Shown here: positions 1-8,837 of the stretch, piece after piece
Layout of the letters: each line of letters opens with the position of its first letter
Numbering within the stretch: position 1 is the stretch's first letter
Source of the DNA: Candidatus Aminicenantes bacterium UBA1061
GTDB lineage: Bacteria > Acidobacteriota > Aminicenantia > Aminicenantales > Saccharicenantaceae
Direction of reading: 5' to 3'
Assembly: GCA_002316315.1 (NCBI GenBank)
Contig: DCDG01000047.1
Location: forward strand, 381 to 64,380
Length of the DNA: 64,000 bases
Program-made: the position numbers and the translations under genes
Notes under the pieces: generated by a model
Database searches by the model: none
The model's input: only the letters and a program-made list of their open reading frames with translations
What the model was told of the DNA's origin: nothing

Positions 1-368
1 CCCATATCCCAGACAAACAGCCGGTCAGCGGTCACTGCTAAGAGAAAAGGCATATTAAAGTCACCTGGGCCCTGGCCTTTTCGGCCAATGGTCTTCAGGA
101 ATTTTACTCCCTGGTTAAATTTCTTAATATTATTCGCTTTATAGTCACAGAAATAAATATTGCCCTGCGGGTCATATTTAATGTCAGTTGGACCTTCAAT
201 AAGGGCCTCAGCAGGAAAAGAGGTTTCATCCAGGACAAGGTCTGGCACAAAACGGACTGTGCCTTTTTTGTAAATTTCAGCTAAAGGCTTCGATACCTCC
301 CCGGCAGCAGCTAAGGATATGACCGACACCAGTAAAAGCAAAAGAGCACAGAGTCTTTTTGCTTTCAT
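1..368 (-). CDS. 6-bladed beta-propeller (NHL-like) secreted protein, 3' part missing
   Basis: The reading frame is open from an ATG at 366-368 to the window edge, so only about 122 N-terminal residues are visible. A good Shine-Dalgarno (aaggag) lies 6 bases before the ATG. Residues 1-22 form a signal peptide (charged start, leucine run, A-A-A-G). The mature part has propeller-blade phrases such as GPTDIKYDPQGNIYFCD and IGRKGQGPGDF, typical of the 6-bladed/NHL group found in large numbers in Aminicenantes, Bacteroidetes and Acidobacteria. An exported or periplasmic location is inferred. Substrate or partner cannot be told. Its promoter must lie in the gap shared with the repeat element at 451-718. 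Confidence 0.7.
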   Translation of the reverse strand, partial: MKAKRLCALLLLLVSVISLAAAGEVSKPLAEIYKKGTVRFVPDLVLDETSFPAEALIEGPTDIKYDPQGNIYFCDYKANNIKKFNQGVKFLKTIGRKGQGPGDFNMPFLLAVTADRLFVWDM

Positions 369-853
369 ATTTATCTCCTTTGCCTATGGTAGAACCTGCC
401 TGAAAAGAAAGTCAAGAACAAAGCCACTAGCTGGCAAAACCTGGACATGAAAAATGGGGACACAAACTATATTTCCTAATTTCCTGATATTTTTTGCCTT
501 CGCGGTAAAAAGGAGTAGGAGGCTTGTTTAAATCCGTCTGGGAGTGTTCCAGCACGCCAATTGCGTTGACAATCAATTTGGTCGTCCAGCTTCACCTGAA
601 TGGGAAAATTACGGTGCAACCATTTCAGGCAGTGATATCTTGACCTGAGTTGTAGCTCGCTAATGACAGAATCATCGGGAGGACAAAAAATAGGAAATAT
701 AGTTCGTGTCCTCTGTTTCCGCCTGACTTCCTGTGGCTTTTTGACTTTAATCGACAGATATTTGTAAGCTTATCCCGTGGGCAAAGGACAAGCTAAAGAT
801 AAAAGTATTTCTGAGCTTTTAGACAAAAAGTTCGCCTGCCCGGGTCTAATATA
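369..853. other. Intergenic gap holding a degenerate inverted-repeat element
   Basis: No credible gene lies in these 485 bases. Most of the gap (451-718) is an element bounded by inverted repeats and described separately. The remainder, 719-853, is the leader of the sigma-factor operon. It contains a purine-rich stretch but no clear -35/-10 pair or strong ribosome-binding site. Confidence 0.6.
451..718. mobile_element. Non-coding inverted-repeat element A (MITE-like or decayed IS)
   Basis: The left end (451-477) and right end (692-718) are inverted repeats of about 27 bp that share the core AGGAAATATAGTT/CGTGTCC, with a few mismatches. The inside has no intact gene. Repeats with this kind of ggggacac...tatttcc sequence are familiar as borders of IS200/REP-associated transposase genes and their relics; that assignment is from memory. 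The left end is an exact inverted match to the far right end of element B at 3361-3387, so the outer ends of the pair are better preserved than the inner ends. Confidence 0.6.
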
Positions 854-1372
854 ATGAACAAGGTCAGTAAAAGCCAGATGAAATTAGATGAGCTTTATGA
901 CCGTTATGGAGAAAAATTGTATCACTATCTGACCATCAGGCTCGCCTCGGCTGATGACGCCGAGGATGTACTCCAGGAAGTCTTCCTGCGTTTGGCCAGG
1001 TATTCTATCCGCTGGAAATTCATACGAAATGAAGAACCCTATGTTTTCCGCCTAGCCAGAAATGAAGCCAATCGTTTTCTAAAGCGAAAGCATCAGAATC
1101 AAATAAACCCTGAAAATGCCCCGGCGCTGGCGCGGGTCATTCACGACTCACTCGTCATTGATTGCCCCGACCGGAGCGATAAAGAATCACTGTCACTGGC
1201 CCTGGCTCGCCTGCCCGAAGAACAGCGCCAAGTCATTGTGCTTAAGTTTTTTGAAGAGCTGACTTTAAAGGAAATAGCCGCCGTCTGTGGCCTGTCACTT
1301 AACACCGTGGCCAGCCGCTATCGCTATGGTCTTTCTAAATTGAAGTCTCTTCTGGAGGCTAAGGATGATTGA
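854..1372 (+). CDS. ECF-type RNA polymerase sigma-70 factor
   Basis: This 172-residue protein has the two-domain ECF layout. A sigma-2 region lies at about residues 12-80 (DELYDRYGEKLYHYL, then DAEDVLQEVFLRL, a -10 recognition signature). A sigma-4 helix-turn-helix lies at about 112-168 (LPEEQRQVIVLKF, LTLKEIAAVCGLSLNTVASR). It directs RNA polymerase to a specific regulon. The ATG of the next gene lies inside its last codons (8-base overlap), so the two are translationally coupled, as sigma/anti-sigma pairs usually are. No strong ribosome-binding site precedes the chosen ATG. The ECF subgroup cannot be assigned by eye. Confidence 0.9.
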   Translation: MNKVSKSQMKLDELYDRYGEKLYHYLTIRLASADDAEDVLQEVFLRLARYSIRWKFIRNEEPYVFRLARNEANRFLKRKHQNQINPENAPALARVIHDSLVIDCPDRSDKESLSLALARLPEEQRQVIVLKFFEELTLKEIAAVCGLSLNTVASRYRYGLSKLKSLLEAKDD

Positions 1373-1802
1373 CCCAGAAAAAGAAATGGAGTCTTATCTC
1401 TCCAGGTTCAGAAGAAAGGTACCACCACCCGGTTTTAAAGAACAGTTGCTCGGCCGGGTTGAGGAAAGGCGAAAGCTGGAGCAGGTCATAACTCCGGCCA
1501 TATTGAAAATCGCCGTTGCTTGCCTGGCACTCATCGTCATTTTTTTAGGGGCCAATTTTTTTATCAACCGGACTGAAGAGCGGTATCTCAGTGCTTTTCT
1601 GGATATCAATCAGGCCATAGAATCTGGAGTCGTCAAAGAAGCCTTGCCTTCCCTCCTGGCTGATGTCCCGGAACTGGCCGGCCTCGAAAAATCGCTACAG
1701 ATCTTGAAGAGGCGAAGTCAGGAAAAAGACGAAACCAGGAAACAAAAGATTGAAGAGTATTTAAATCTCCTCAATATGAAGGAGGAATACAATGGGAGCT
1801 AA
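1365..1802 (+). CDS. Putative membrane anti-sigma factor
   Basis: This 145-residue protein has a charged N-terminal part (1-42), one clear membrane helix at about 45-65 (ILKIAVACLALIVIFLGANF) and a charged extracytoplasmic part of about 80 residues. A cytoplasmic domain, one helix and an outer domain are the usual anti-sigma architecture. The position directly after an ECF sigma gene, with overlapping codons, supports this role. No zinc-binding HxxxCxxC signature is present, so it is not a ZAS-type anti-sigma. The function rests on context, not on recognised sequence similarity. It overlaps the following gene by 11 bases. Confidence 0.6.
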   Translation: MIDPEKEMESYLSRFRRKVPPPGFKEQLLGRVEERRKLEQVITPAILKIAVACLALIVIFLGANFFINRTEERYLSAFLDINQAIESGVVKEALPSLLADVPELAGLEKSLQILKRRSQEKDETRKQKIEEYLNLLNMKEEYNGS

Positions 1803-3138
1803 TGTGAAGGGAGTTAAAGTCAAAAAGATACTGGCTGCCGCGGGTCTTATCCTTCTGGTCATAATAGTCATCGGACTGGGAGTGAGGACTTTTTTGAATT
1901 ACCGCCATGGTAAAAAACTTGAGCGCTATTTGGCCGAACTTAAAGCCAGCGGCAGGCTGGTTGATATATCCAAACTGGCTTCTCCCTGTCGAGACGTTGA
2001 CAATGGTGCCCTTTGGTGGAAAGCAGCTGAGTCACTCTTTATTCTTGAGCAGGGTGATAAAGCTTCGCTCGCCCTGGCCAGTGACTTTTCTGACTGGAAT
2101 CCTTTTAGCTCCGAAGATGAAATACAGCTTAAAGCTTTAATAGACAGGAACCGGAAAGTAATCGAACTCATGCTGGAAGCTTCAACCAGGCCCTGTTTCC
2201 GATATGGTGATTTACAGAAGCCTGTGCTTGAGCGCCAGCTGCCGGACTTTAGCTTGATGATTCAAGCTACAAGATTGCTTATTATAGATGCCCTGTTTAA
2301 AGGAGAGGCCGAACAGATAGATAAAGCCCTAGATGAAATGCTTCAAGGTCTGGCCTTTGCCCGGCTCTGCTGCGATGAGCCCCTTCTTATTAATTTTCAG
2401 ATCTCAATGGCTAATGCCAGGCTGCTTCTCTACAACCTTAACCGGTTGATGTCAGAGGCAAAAGCGCCTGTGCCCACACCGGCTTTGATCAATATTATGA
2501 AAGCTCTCGACTCTGAAACTTGGAGAAAAGCCATGACCAGAGCCTTAAAAGCTGAACATGGAGGCTTTTGTTTCGGGACCTATGAACTGGTTCAGAAGGG
2601 CGAACTATTGCCTGATATAAATCCAGTCGGGTGGAGAGGGCGTCTTGCTAACTGGTGGAAGAGGCCTGCTCTGAAATCCGAAGTAATCTGGGTATCAGAG
2701 CAGTATCAGAAAATGATCGAGGCTGCCGAGCTGCCCTTTTATAAGAGCGAAAAAGAGATGATTCTCGGCGGCGGGAAAGATATTCCATCGAAATACAAGC
2801 TGGCCCGATTGATTTTGCCGCGCATTTACGCAGTTGTGGTTAAAGAAGCAACTCTTGAAGCAATGATAGATGCAGCCCGAATCGGCCTGGGCTGTCTGAT
2901 TTATAGAAACCAGTATGGAAAATACCCGGAAAAGATTTCAGACCTTCTCCCCGACATCCTGAAAGAGGAGCCCCTTGATCCATTCACCGGGCAATCGCTC
3001 ATTTACAGGACCAAAGAAGATGGATTTATTGTTTACAGCCTTGGCACTAACCAGAAAGATGATAACGGAAAAATGTCAGAGATGACCCAACTGGTGATGG
3101 ACAAGGACGACGACTGGTCCTGGCGTCAGAACTGGTAA
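1792..3138 (+). CDS. Membrane-anchored protein with pseudopilin-like C-terminus, third gene of the sigma operon
   Basis: This 448-residue protein has an N-terminal membrane helix at about 12-33, a long helical middle section and a C-terminal stretch (about 365-440) resembling the end of type II secretion pseudopilins: LGCLIYRNQYGKYPE, DPFTGQSLIY, then YSLGTNQKDDNG. Similar proteins often sit beside ECF sigma genes in Planctomycetes and Acidobacteria (recalled, not searched). A ribosome-binding site (aaggagg) precedes the ATG, which lies inside the end of the anti-sigma gene. Its stop codon TAA overlaps the first bases of repeat element B, so the 3' end may have been fixed or trimmed by that insertion. 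Function unknown; a sensor or substrate of the sigma system is plausible. Confidence 0.65.
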   Translation: MGANVKGVKVKKILAAAGLILLVIIVIGLGVRTFLNYRHGKKLERYLAELKASGRLVDISKLASPCRDVDNGALWWKAAESLFILEQGDKASLALASDFSDWNPFSSEDEIQLKALIDRNRKVIELMLEASTRPCFRYGDLQKPVLERQLPDFSLMIQATRLLIIDALFKGEAEQIDKALDEMLQGLAFARLCCDEPLLINFQISMANARLLLYNLNRLMSEAKAPVPTPALINIMKALDSETWRKAMTRALKAEHGGFCFGTYELVQKGELLPDINPVGWRGRLANWWKRPALKSEVIWVSEQYQKMIEAAELPFYKSEKEMILGGGKDIPSKYKLARLILPRIYAVVVKEATLEAMIDAARIGLGCLIYRNQYGKYPEKISDLLPDILKEEPLDPFTGQSLIYRTKEDGFIVYSLGTNQKDDNGKMSEMTQLVMDKDDDWSWRQNW

Positions 3139-3387
3139 AATGGCGACACCATCTATATTTCCTGTTTTTTTATTCTTCAGGTAAGAAGAGCGTTGCTAAT
3201 TCAAGTTGCTAAGAGGCGGTTCCTGAGCAGCACCTAATTTTACCTCATGACCATGTTCTATCATATATCATATGGCCATTAACTATTTTTCTTTAGCTCT
3301 CTCCAAGACTCTTGCCGCGCCTCGCTAACCGTATAATCATTTTGAGAACAAAGAAAAAATAGGAAATATAGTTTGTGTCCCCATTTT
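3137..3387. mobile_element. Non-coding inverted-repeat element B (MITE-like or decayed IS)
   Basis: Left end 3137-3163 and right end 3361-3387 are imperfect inverted repeats of the same 27-bp family as element A. The right end is the better preserved and is the exact reverse complement of element A's left end (451-477). On the minus strand at about 3290-3335 a short frame reads SEARQESWRELKKN before a stop, which may be the tail of a lost transposase or other gene. The element begins within the stop codon of the upstream gene and ends 3 bp before the CCA end of tRNA-Val. No intact gene lies inside. Confidence 0.6.
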
Positions 3388-3390
3388 AAC

Positions 3391-3465
3391 TGGTGGGCGG
3401 TACTGGGTTCGAACCAGTGACCTCCGGTTTGTAAGACCGGCACTCTGCCCCTGAGCTAACCGCCC
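3391..3465 (-). tRNA. tRNA-Val (anticodon UAC)
   Basis: Read on the minus strand, 75 bases fold as a cloverleaf. The acceptor strands are gggcggt and accgccc, with discriminator A and an encoded CCA (3391-3393). The anticodon stem is ccggt/accgg with loop cttacaa, giving anticodon TAC. The T arm is actgg-ttcgaac-ccagt. The 3' end abuts repeat element B by 3 bases. No other RNA gene is nearby. Confidence 0.95.
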
Positions 3466-3618
3466 GCCCAGGACTTAAGATTAACTTAAGAGAAACTTAT
3501 TTTATTGTCAAGCCAGCCAGGGTGAGGTAACCTCAGTTTCTTTTGACTCGACTGCGTCTATATATTAAAATTAAATAAATTGATGAACTACTACTAAACG
3601 CATGTTTATTTTTATTTC

Positions 3619-6600
3619 ATGACAGAAACAAAGGATTTATTGATTGAATCAAAATTTTCTCTGGAAGAACTTCTAGATTCCTGGGCAGCTCAACTGCCTG
3701 CCACCAATCCACGGCTGGCTGAAAATATAGTGACCGTGGCTTCCAGGCTTCTGGTTACAGGTCAGGTTGATAACCTTAACCCTGAGACGATTAGAACCTA
3801 TCTGAACCTGACCTCAACCTCCGTTTTTCTTAAATGTTTGCCTTACCCTGAGAAAAACTGGGAATGGGCCGAGACCTGTTTCGCCTTTATTCAGAAAATA
3901 AATTACAACCTTTTAGATTTATTTGAAGATAGAGTTATAGAAAATCCTGACCGAGTGCTTTTTATCGACCTCTCTTCTTTGAGAGGAGGTCAGTGGACCT
4001 ACTCGGAAATTGCTTCATACCTGAGATTACTTGCCGGCTGTTTTTATCTTCTGGCTGCTCCTGACGAACCAAAGGTTGCTATTTTCAGCGAAAACCATTT
4101 TGACTCGGCCTGTAGTGATCTGGCCTGTCTTTTTTATGATATCCTAGTGACCCCGCTCAACCCGAGTTTTAACCTCGAAAATCTTGAGTTCATTTTTAAC
4201 CAGCTCAAAATAAATATTGTTATTACTGATAATCTGGAAAGGTTGAAATTACTTCGACAGCTAAAGCAAAAAACCGGGCTGAATTTTGAAATCCTGACCT
4301 TGCAGAGAATGGAACCAGCGTCCAGTTCAAGGTATCTTGGTGAACAGATCAGAACTCTAAATCCAAAGGAAATAGATGAGGTGCTGGACCGGCGCCCTCG
4401 CTTTCGCCTGACCCAGGTTTCAACCGTCATGTATACTTCGGGCAGTACGGGTGTTCCCAAAGGGGTTTCTTTCTCCACGTACCATCTTATTTCTAAAAGA
4501 TTTGCCCGGGGAGCTGCCTTACCTGCAGTTGGGCAGGATGAGGTTTTGCTGAGTTTTTTGCCTTTATACCACACCTTTGGACGCTACTTTGAGCTTCTGG
4601 GCTCGGTTTTCTGGCGTGGTACGTATGTTTTTTCTGGTAACCCATCCATAGATACACTTTTAAGCCTGTTTCCCAGAATTAATCCGACTGGTCTGGTCAG
4701 TGTACCTATCCGCTGGGTACAGATCTATGAAAGATGCCGGCAGGCCATAGCCGGAGCCAGAACTGAGGATGAAAAAAGGGAAGCAGTTAGAAAAGTTGTG
4801 GGTTCAAGGCTTCACTGGGGAATCTCGGCTGCTGGTTATCTTGAGCCCCGTGTCTTCCATTTTTTAGCCAGATATGGGATTGATCTCATTTCTGGCTTTG
4901 GTCTGACAGAGACCACCGGGGGGTTAACCATGACCCTGCCTGGCCGCTATGTAGATGATACTCAGGGCTGCTCTTTGCCCGGGGTCGAACTGAAGTTAAG
5001 TCCGGAAGGAGAACTCCTGGCCCGTGGTCACTATATTGCCCGCTATCTGGAAGATAAGGGGCCCGGCGATGATATTCCCTATCCGGGCACCCCTGGCTCT
5101 GATTACTGGCTTAGAACTGGTGATATCTTCGAGCTTTTGCCTAATGGCTATTTCCGGCTGGTCGATCGGATTAAGGATATTTATAAAAATAACCGCGGTC
5201 AGACTGTTGCTCCCAGAAAAGTTGAGGATAAATTTAAATCCGTCCCCGGCTTTAAAAATGTTTTTTTGGTTGGAGATGGCAAGCCTTATAATGCCCTGCT
5301 CATCGTTCCAGATACCAGTGCGCCGGAACTGACCGGCTTTCCCGGGCAAGAAGGAGAAAGGGAATATTATAAGAGGATTATAGAAGCGGCTAACCTGAGC
5401 CTGGCTCCCTATGAGCGGGTAATTAAGTTTGCCCTCCTGGACAGAGATTTTTCTCGCGAGAAAGGCGAACTGACTGCTAAAGGTTCATTCAACCGGAAAA
5501 AAATTGTGGCCAATTTTGCTGATCTGATCGAAGAGCTTTATAAAAAAGATTATCTCGGCTTGAGTTCCAGGGATTTCAACCTAAAGCTTCCTTTCTGGTT
5601 GATTAGAGACCTTGGTTTGATTGAAGAAGATTTTAGTTTAGAAGGTGGCAGGCTGGTTATTGCTGGCCGTGAGGCTTCTCTGACCATCCGCTATGACCAG
5701 GAGAGCAAGAAATTCCTTGTTGGAGATCTCTTCTACGAAACCAAAGACAGAACAATAGATCTGGGTTTATTTGCCCGCCAGCCGCTTCTATGGGGCGGAA
5801 ATCCATCCCTGGCAAAATTTCTCGTCTGCCGGGAAGGCTGGGATACGCCTCTGGGAAATGTCTCTAACCGGGTCTGGCTGCCGCCTGACCGGGCTATGTC
5901 GGGTCAGCGAGATTTCCTACCGCCTAAAGGGATAAGTGATTTAACATTGGTCAAGGTTCATGAGCTAATCTCGAGGCTTTTCTTCGGTTCGGAAGAAGAA
6001 GCACTCGGGGCGATGAACGAATTTGAAAAGCTTTTTAATCAAGCTGAAAATCTCAGGCTGTCGATTCTGATCAGGCTGAGACTGGAAGCACTGGCCAACC
6101 ATCCTTTAGAGAAAATTCGTTGCTGGGCTTACCGGCTTCTCCTCCTTGATCAGCCTCTGCCAGAGTACACTCCTTCACTTTCGGCTTTTGTTGAATCGGG
6201 TTTAATTTTTCTTAATGAAGAATCAATTGAAGAAATTTCATCTTCGGCCCTTGGTGGCGGCCAGTTTGAGGCCCTTCGCCGCAGGTTAGCCAATTACCGG
6301 AAATCCCTGAACTGGCCGGCCTCGGCGGGAACGGTTAGTCAATTTCTCTATATTTTTAAGTTACTGTCGGACTTTGCCACCATTCACCCGGAGTTTAGCT
6401 CTGAAGTTATTGCTGAGCTGGCCAGCTGGGCCCTCCACCGAAAAGATCAAGCTCTCTCCTCTGAAGCTCTTAAAATAATGGAAAATCTTTATAACATTTT
6501 CAGGCTGCGGCTCAAAGTTAAGCTGCCCGATGATATTAAAGAAAGAATTGCCGGGAATCTCCAGATTGGCAGTGATTTTTCCCGGTCGGAAAGAAGACTG

Positions 6601-8241
6601 ATCAGCGAGACTCTATCAGACCCGACTTTTCTCGCTGAAAGCATATTTTTCGCCTACGGTTTCAATGCTTTTAATCCAGAAGAGCTGGCTTCCGGAGAGA
6701 TCAGAGTCTCAAGAGTAGCCTCCATTTACCCTGGTCTTCATCTACGGGTTTGTCTGAACACTTCTCAAGGTGACCATTATGACCTGAGGGTGGAAATTTT
6801 AAAACGCCGTTTTAGCCAGTCGATCATGGACAAAATGTTATGGCATTTATGTCTTTCTGAGGATTTCAATTATCCTCGTCTTTTGCCTCGCCTGGCCAGC
6901 TGGCGGCCAGATCTGAAAGCAATTAGTTATCGCTTCTTTAGCCGGCTTAATGTCAGTGAAAGAATCAGAGACTATGCTACCCGCTCCGGCAGCCCGATTT
7001 CTCTGGTTACTCCACAGGAGTGGCGGATGCTGTATATCGGAGCCATGGGGGTTGTCTTTAGAGCCGTGGCCGCTTCCGATTTCCGGATTATTCCTGGCCA
7101 GGGTCTGCCTGAAAATATCTGTGTTGATGGGGAACATCCTGGCTTGATTGAACTCGGCGAGATTAAACAATATAAAGGGCCTCTGTCTTTAGCGCGCCTT
7201 TTAATTGAAAATTTCTACCAGAAGGTAGTAGCGGCTTACCCCTGGGCCGGGAAGATAATAGATCTAAGCTGGATATTTGATGCCTGTTTTGAAGTCTGGG
7301 AAGAAAAACAGGCACTGAACTTTCTGGAAGAGTTTTTCCACGAACTCCAGCAGGAGGATATCGAACTGGAGGGCTTTGGCTCCTTTCGTTTTCAGCTGGA
7401 AAGTTATCTCAGCGAAATTCGCCAGAATCCAGTTATGCCCGTTTCGGTTTTGACTGCTATCCGCAAATATAAAGAATGGGAAATATCCAACGGACAGGCC
7501 ACTCCCTTCGAGCGTGAGAAAAAAGTTATTGAACTGATCAATGAGTTTCGCCTTAATTCTCGTCCTGAGCTGCTGAGATTTTATGTTTACCGCCATACTT
7601 ATTTTTCTTCTGCTCCGGCTGAGGTCATCGTTGCTTTCGAAAAATTACTGGACAGAATGAAAAGTCAGCCTGATAAGATGGCCATACAGTTTGTTGAACT
7701 ATCTGAAATACAATCGAATCTTGAGTCGGAAGAAGACCGTCAGGTATTCAGCCGAATGGTTTTTCCCAGGGCAACAGAGACCAAAGATCTTGATCTGGCC
7801 AAAACAGGTGAGTCAGGGCGGGAAAAGCTGATCATAAAATCGACCGTTACCGACCGGCAGGGGAACCAGCTCACCTTCCGAGAGAGTTATGAACCAGCTG
7901 AGATCGGCCAATTATATCACCTTTTCCTCCTGGACAATTACCCGCGGGTGATTTCTCAGCAAAACCATAACCTGGTTCTGGTTGATGATGACGGTCTGGT
8001 CATCGGCGGCATTTGCTTCCGGAATCTGTCTTCGGAAGTGGTCTTTATGGAAGGAATCGTTGTTGCCCGGGGATATAAGCAGAAGGGACTGGGCCGGGCT
8101 ATGCTCAGGGATTTTATTGAAAGAATGAGGAATTCAGGTGTCAAGCTGGTAATGACTCATTATCTAATTCCATTCTTTTTTATGAAGGAAGGTTTTGTCC
8201 TTGATAAAAGATGGGGAGCACTGGTAAAATATCTGAGTTAA
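3619..8241 (+). CDS. Giant acyl/aryl-adenylate ligase fused to a C-terminal GNAT acetyltransferase
   Basis: The protein has 1540 residues. The N-terminal third (about 95-630) is an ANL-superfamily ligase of long-chain acyl-CoA synthetase type. Visible motifs are the P-loop YTSGSTGVPKG near 271, SGFGLTETTGG near 424, the hinge LVDRIKDIYKNNRG near 513 and the FACS-like end GELTAKGSFNRK near 616. The C-terminal 120 residues are a GNAT fold with the acetyl-CoA loop YKQKGLGRA near 1486. About 800 residues in between are mostly helical and unrecognised. The pairing suggests one domain activates a carboxylic acid and another transfers an acyl group, but substrate and acceptor are unknown. It is monocistronic, with no obvious ribosome-binding site before the ATG. 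Confidence 0.8.
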   Translation: MTETKDLLIESKFSLEELLDSWAAQLPATNPRLAENIVTVASRLLVTGQVDNLNPETIRTYLNLTSTSVFLKCLPYPEKNWEWAETCFAFIQKINYNLLDLFEDRVIENPDRVLFIDLSSLRGGQWTYSEIASYLRLLAGCFYLLAAPDEPKVAIFSENHFDSACSDLACLFYDILVTPLNPSFNLENLEFIFNQLKINIVITDNLERLKLLRQLKQKTGLNFEILTLQRMEPASSSRYLGEQIRTLNPKEIDEVLDRRPRFRLTQVSTVMYTSGSTGVPKGVSFSTYHLISKRFARGAALPAVGQDEVLLSFLPLYHTFGRYFELLGSVFWRGTYVFSGNPSIDTLLSLFPRINPTGLVSVPIRWVQIYERCRQAIAGARTEDEKREAVRKVVGSRLHWGISAAGYLEPRVFHFLARYGIDLISGFGLTETTGGLTMTLPGRYVDDTQGCSLPGVELKLSPEGELLARGHYIARYLEDKGPGDDIPYPGTPGSDYWLRTGDIFELLPNGYFRLVDRIKDIYKNNRGQTVAPRKVEDKFKSVPGFKNVFLVGDGKPYNALLIVPDTSAPELTGFPGQEGEREYYKRIIEAANLSLAPYERVIKFALLDRDFSREKGELTAKGSFNRKKIVANFADLIEELYKKDYLGLSSRDFNLKLPFWLIRDLGLIEEDFSLEGGRLVIAGREASLTIRYDQESKKFLVGDLFYETKDRTIDLGLFARQPLLWGGNPSLAKFLVCREGWDTPLGNVSNRVWLPPDRAMSGQRDFLPPKGISDLTLVKVHELISRLFFGSEEEALGAMNEFEKLFNQAENLRLSILIRLRLEALANHPLEKIRCWAYRLLLLDQPLPEYTPSLSAFVESGLIFLNEESIEEISSSALGGGQFEALRRRLANYRKSLNWPASAGTVSQFLYIFKLLSDFATIHPEFSSEVIAELASWALHRKDQALSSEALKIMENLYNIFRLRLKVKLPDDIKERIAGNLQIGSDFSRSERRLISETLSDPTFLAESIFFAYGFNAFNPEELASGEIRVSRVASIYPGLHLRVCLNTSQGDHYDLRVEILKRRFSQSIMDKMLWHLCLSEDFNYPRLLPRLASWRPDLKAISYRFFSRLNVSERIRDYATRSGSPISLVTPQEWRMLYIGAMGVVFRAVAASDFRIIPGQGLPENICVDGEHPGLIELGEIKQYKGPLSLARLLIENFYQKVVAAYPWAGKIIDLSWIFDACFEVWEEKQALNFLEEFFHELQQEDIELEGFGSFRFQLESYLSEIRQNPVMPVSVLTAIRKYKEWEISNGQATPFEREKKVIELINEFRLNSRPELLRFYVYRHTYFSSAPAEVIVAFEKLLDRMKSQPDKMAIQFVELSEIQSNLESEEDRQVFSRMVFPRATETKDLDLAKTGESGREKLIIKSTVTDRQGNQLTFRESYEPAEIGQLYHLFLLDNYPRVISQQNHNLVLVDDDGLVIGGICFRNLSSEVVFMEGIVVARGYKQKGLGRAMLRDFIERMRNSGVKLVMTHYLIPFFFMKEGFVLDKRWGALVKYLS

Positions 8242-8268
8242 CTTGAACTTGACTGGCAGGCTATCTGG

Positions 8269-8297
8269 TTGACATAAAATGGCTTGTGTGTTAAATT
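8269..8297 (+). promoter_or_regulatory. Sigma-70-type promoter for rplU-rpmA
   Basis: A consensus TTGACA at 8269-8274 is followed after 17 bases by TAAATT (8292-8297). It lies 38 bases before the rplU start, in the only gap between the ligase gene and the ribosomal operon. Confidence 0.6.
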
Positions 8298-8334
8298 TAA
8301 TGCTCAATTTTTATCCCCGGAAAGGTGAAAAGCC

Positions 8335-8835
8335 ATGTTTGCAGTGATTAAAACAGGTGGCAAGCAGTATCGAGTGAAAGAAGGAGATGTCCTCTCAATA
8401 GAAAAACTTGAGGCTTTACCAGGGGCCGTGGTCACTTTTGATCAGGTTTTGCTGATAGAAGATGAGGGCAGAATTCTTGTCGGTAACCCCTATGTGGAGA
8501 AAGCCACAGTCACCGGTGAAGTAATTGAAACTTATAAGGATGATAAAATTACCGTCTTCAAAAAGAAAAGAAGGAAAGGCTACCGCCGGACGAAAGGTCA
8601 CCGTCAGCTGCTGACTAAAGTAAAAATTGCAGTAATTTATCCTGAGGGGTCAGGCATGACAGCCGCGGAGCCAGCTGAGAGTCAAGTCGAAAAACCAGCA
8701 GAAGAAAAAGCCAAGCCCCGGGTCAGAAAGAGCCAGGTGAAAGAGCCGTCCTCAGCCAGGGAAAAAGCTCCGGTCAAAAAAACACCAAGAACAACGAAGA
8801 AGACTGAAAATAAGGAAGAAAACAAGGAGAACTGA
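8335..8835 (+). CDS. rplU: 50S ribosomal protein L21 with extended C-terminal tail
   Basis: The N-terminal ~103 residues are a standard L21: [18 protein letters not shown] at the start and [15 protein letters not shown] in the 23S rRNA-binding loop. The protein then continues for about 60 residues rich in Lys, Glu, Pro and Ala, giving 166 residues against about 103 in most bacteria. The tail is low complexity and probably disordered. Gene order rplU-rpmA-obgE is the classic arrangement, with only 2 bases to rpmA. Confidence 0.96.
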   Translation: MFAVIKTGGKQYRVKEGDVLSIEKLEALPGAVVTFDQVLLIEDEGRILVGNPYVEKATVTGEVIETYKDDKITVFKKKRRKGYRRTKGHRQLLTKVKIAVIYPEGSGMTAAEPAESQVEKPAEEKAKPRVRKSQVKEPSSAREKAPVKKTPRTTKKTENKEENKEN

Positions 8836-8837
8836 AC

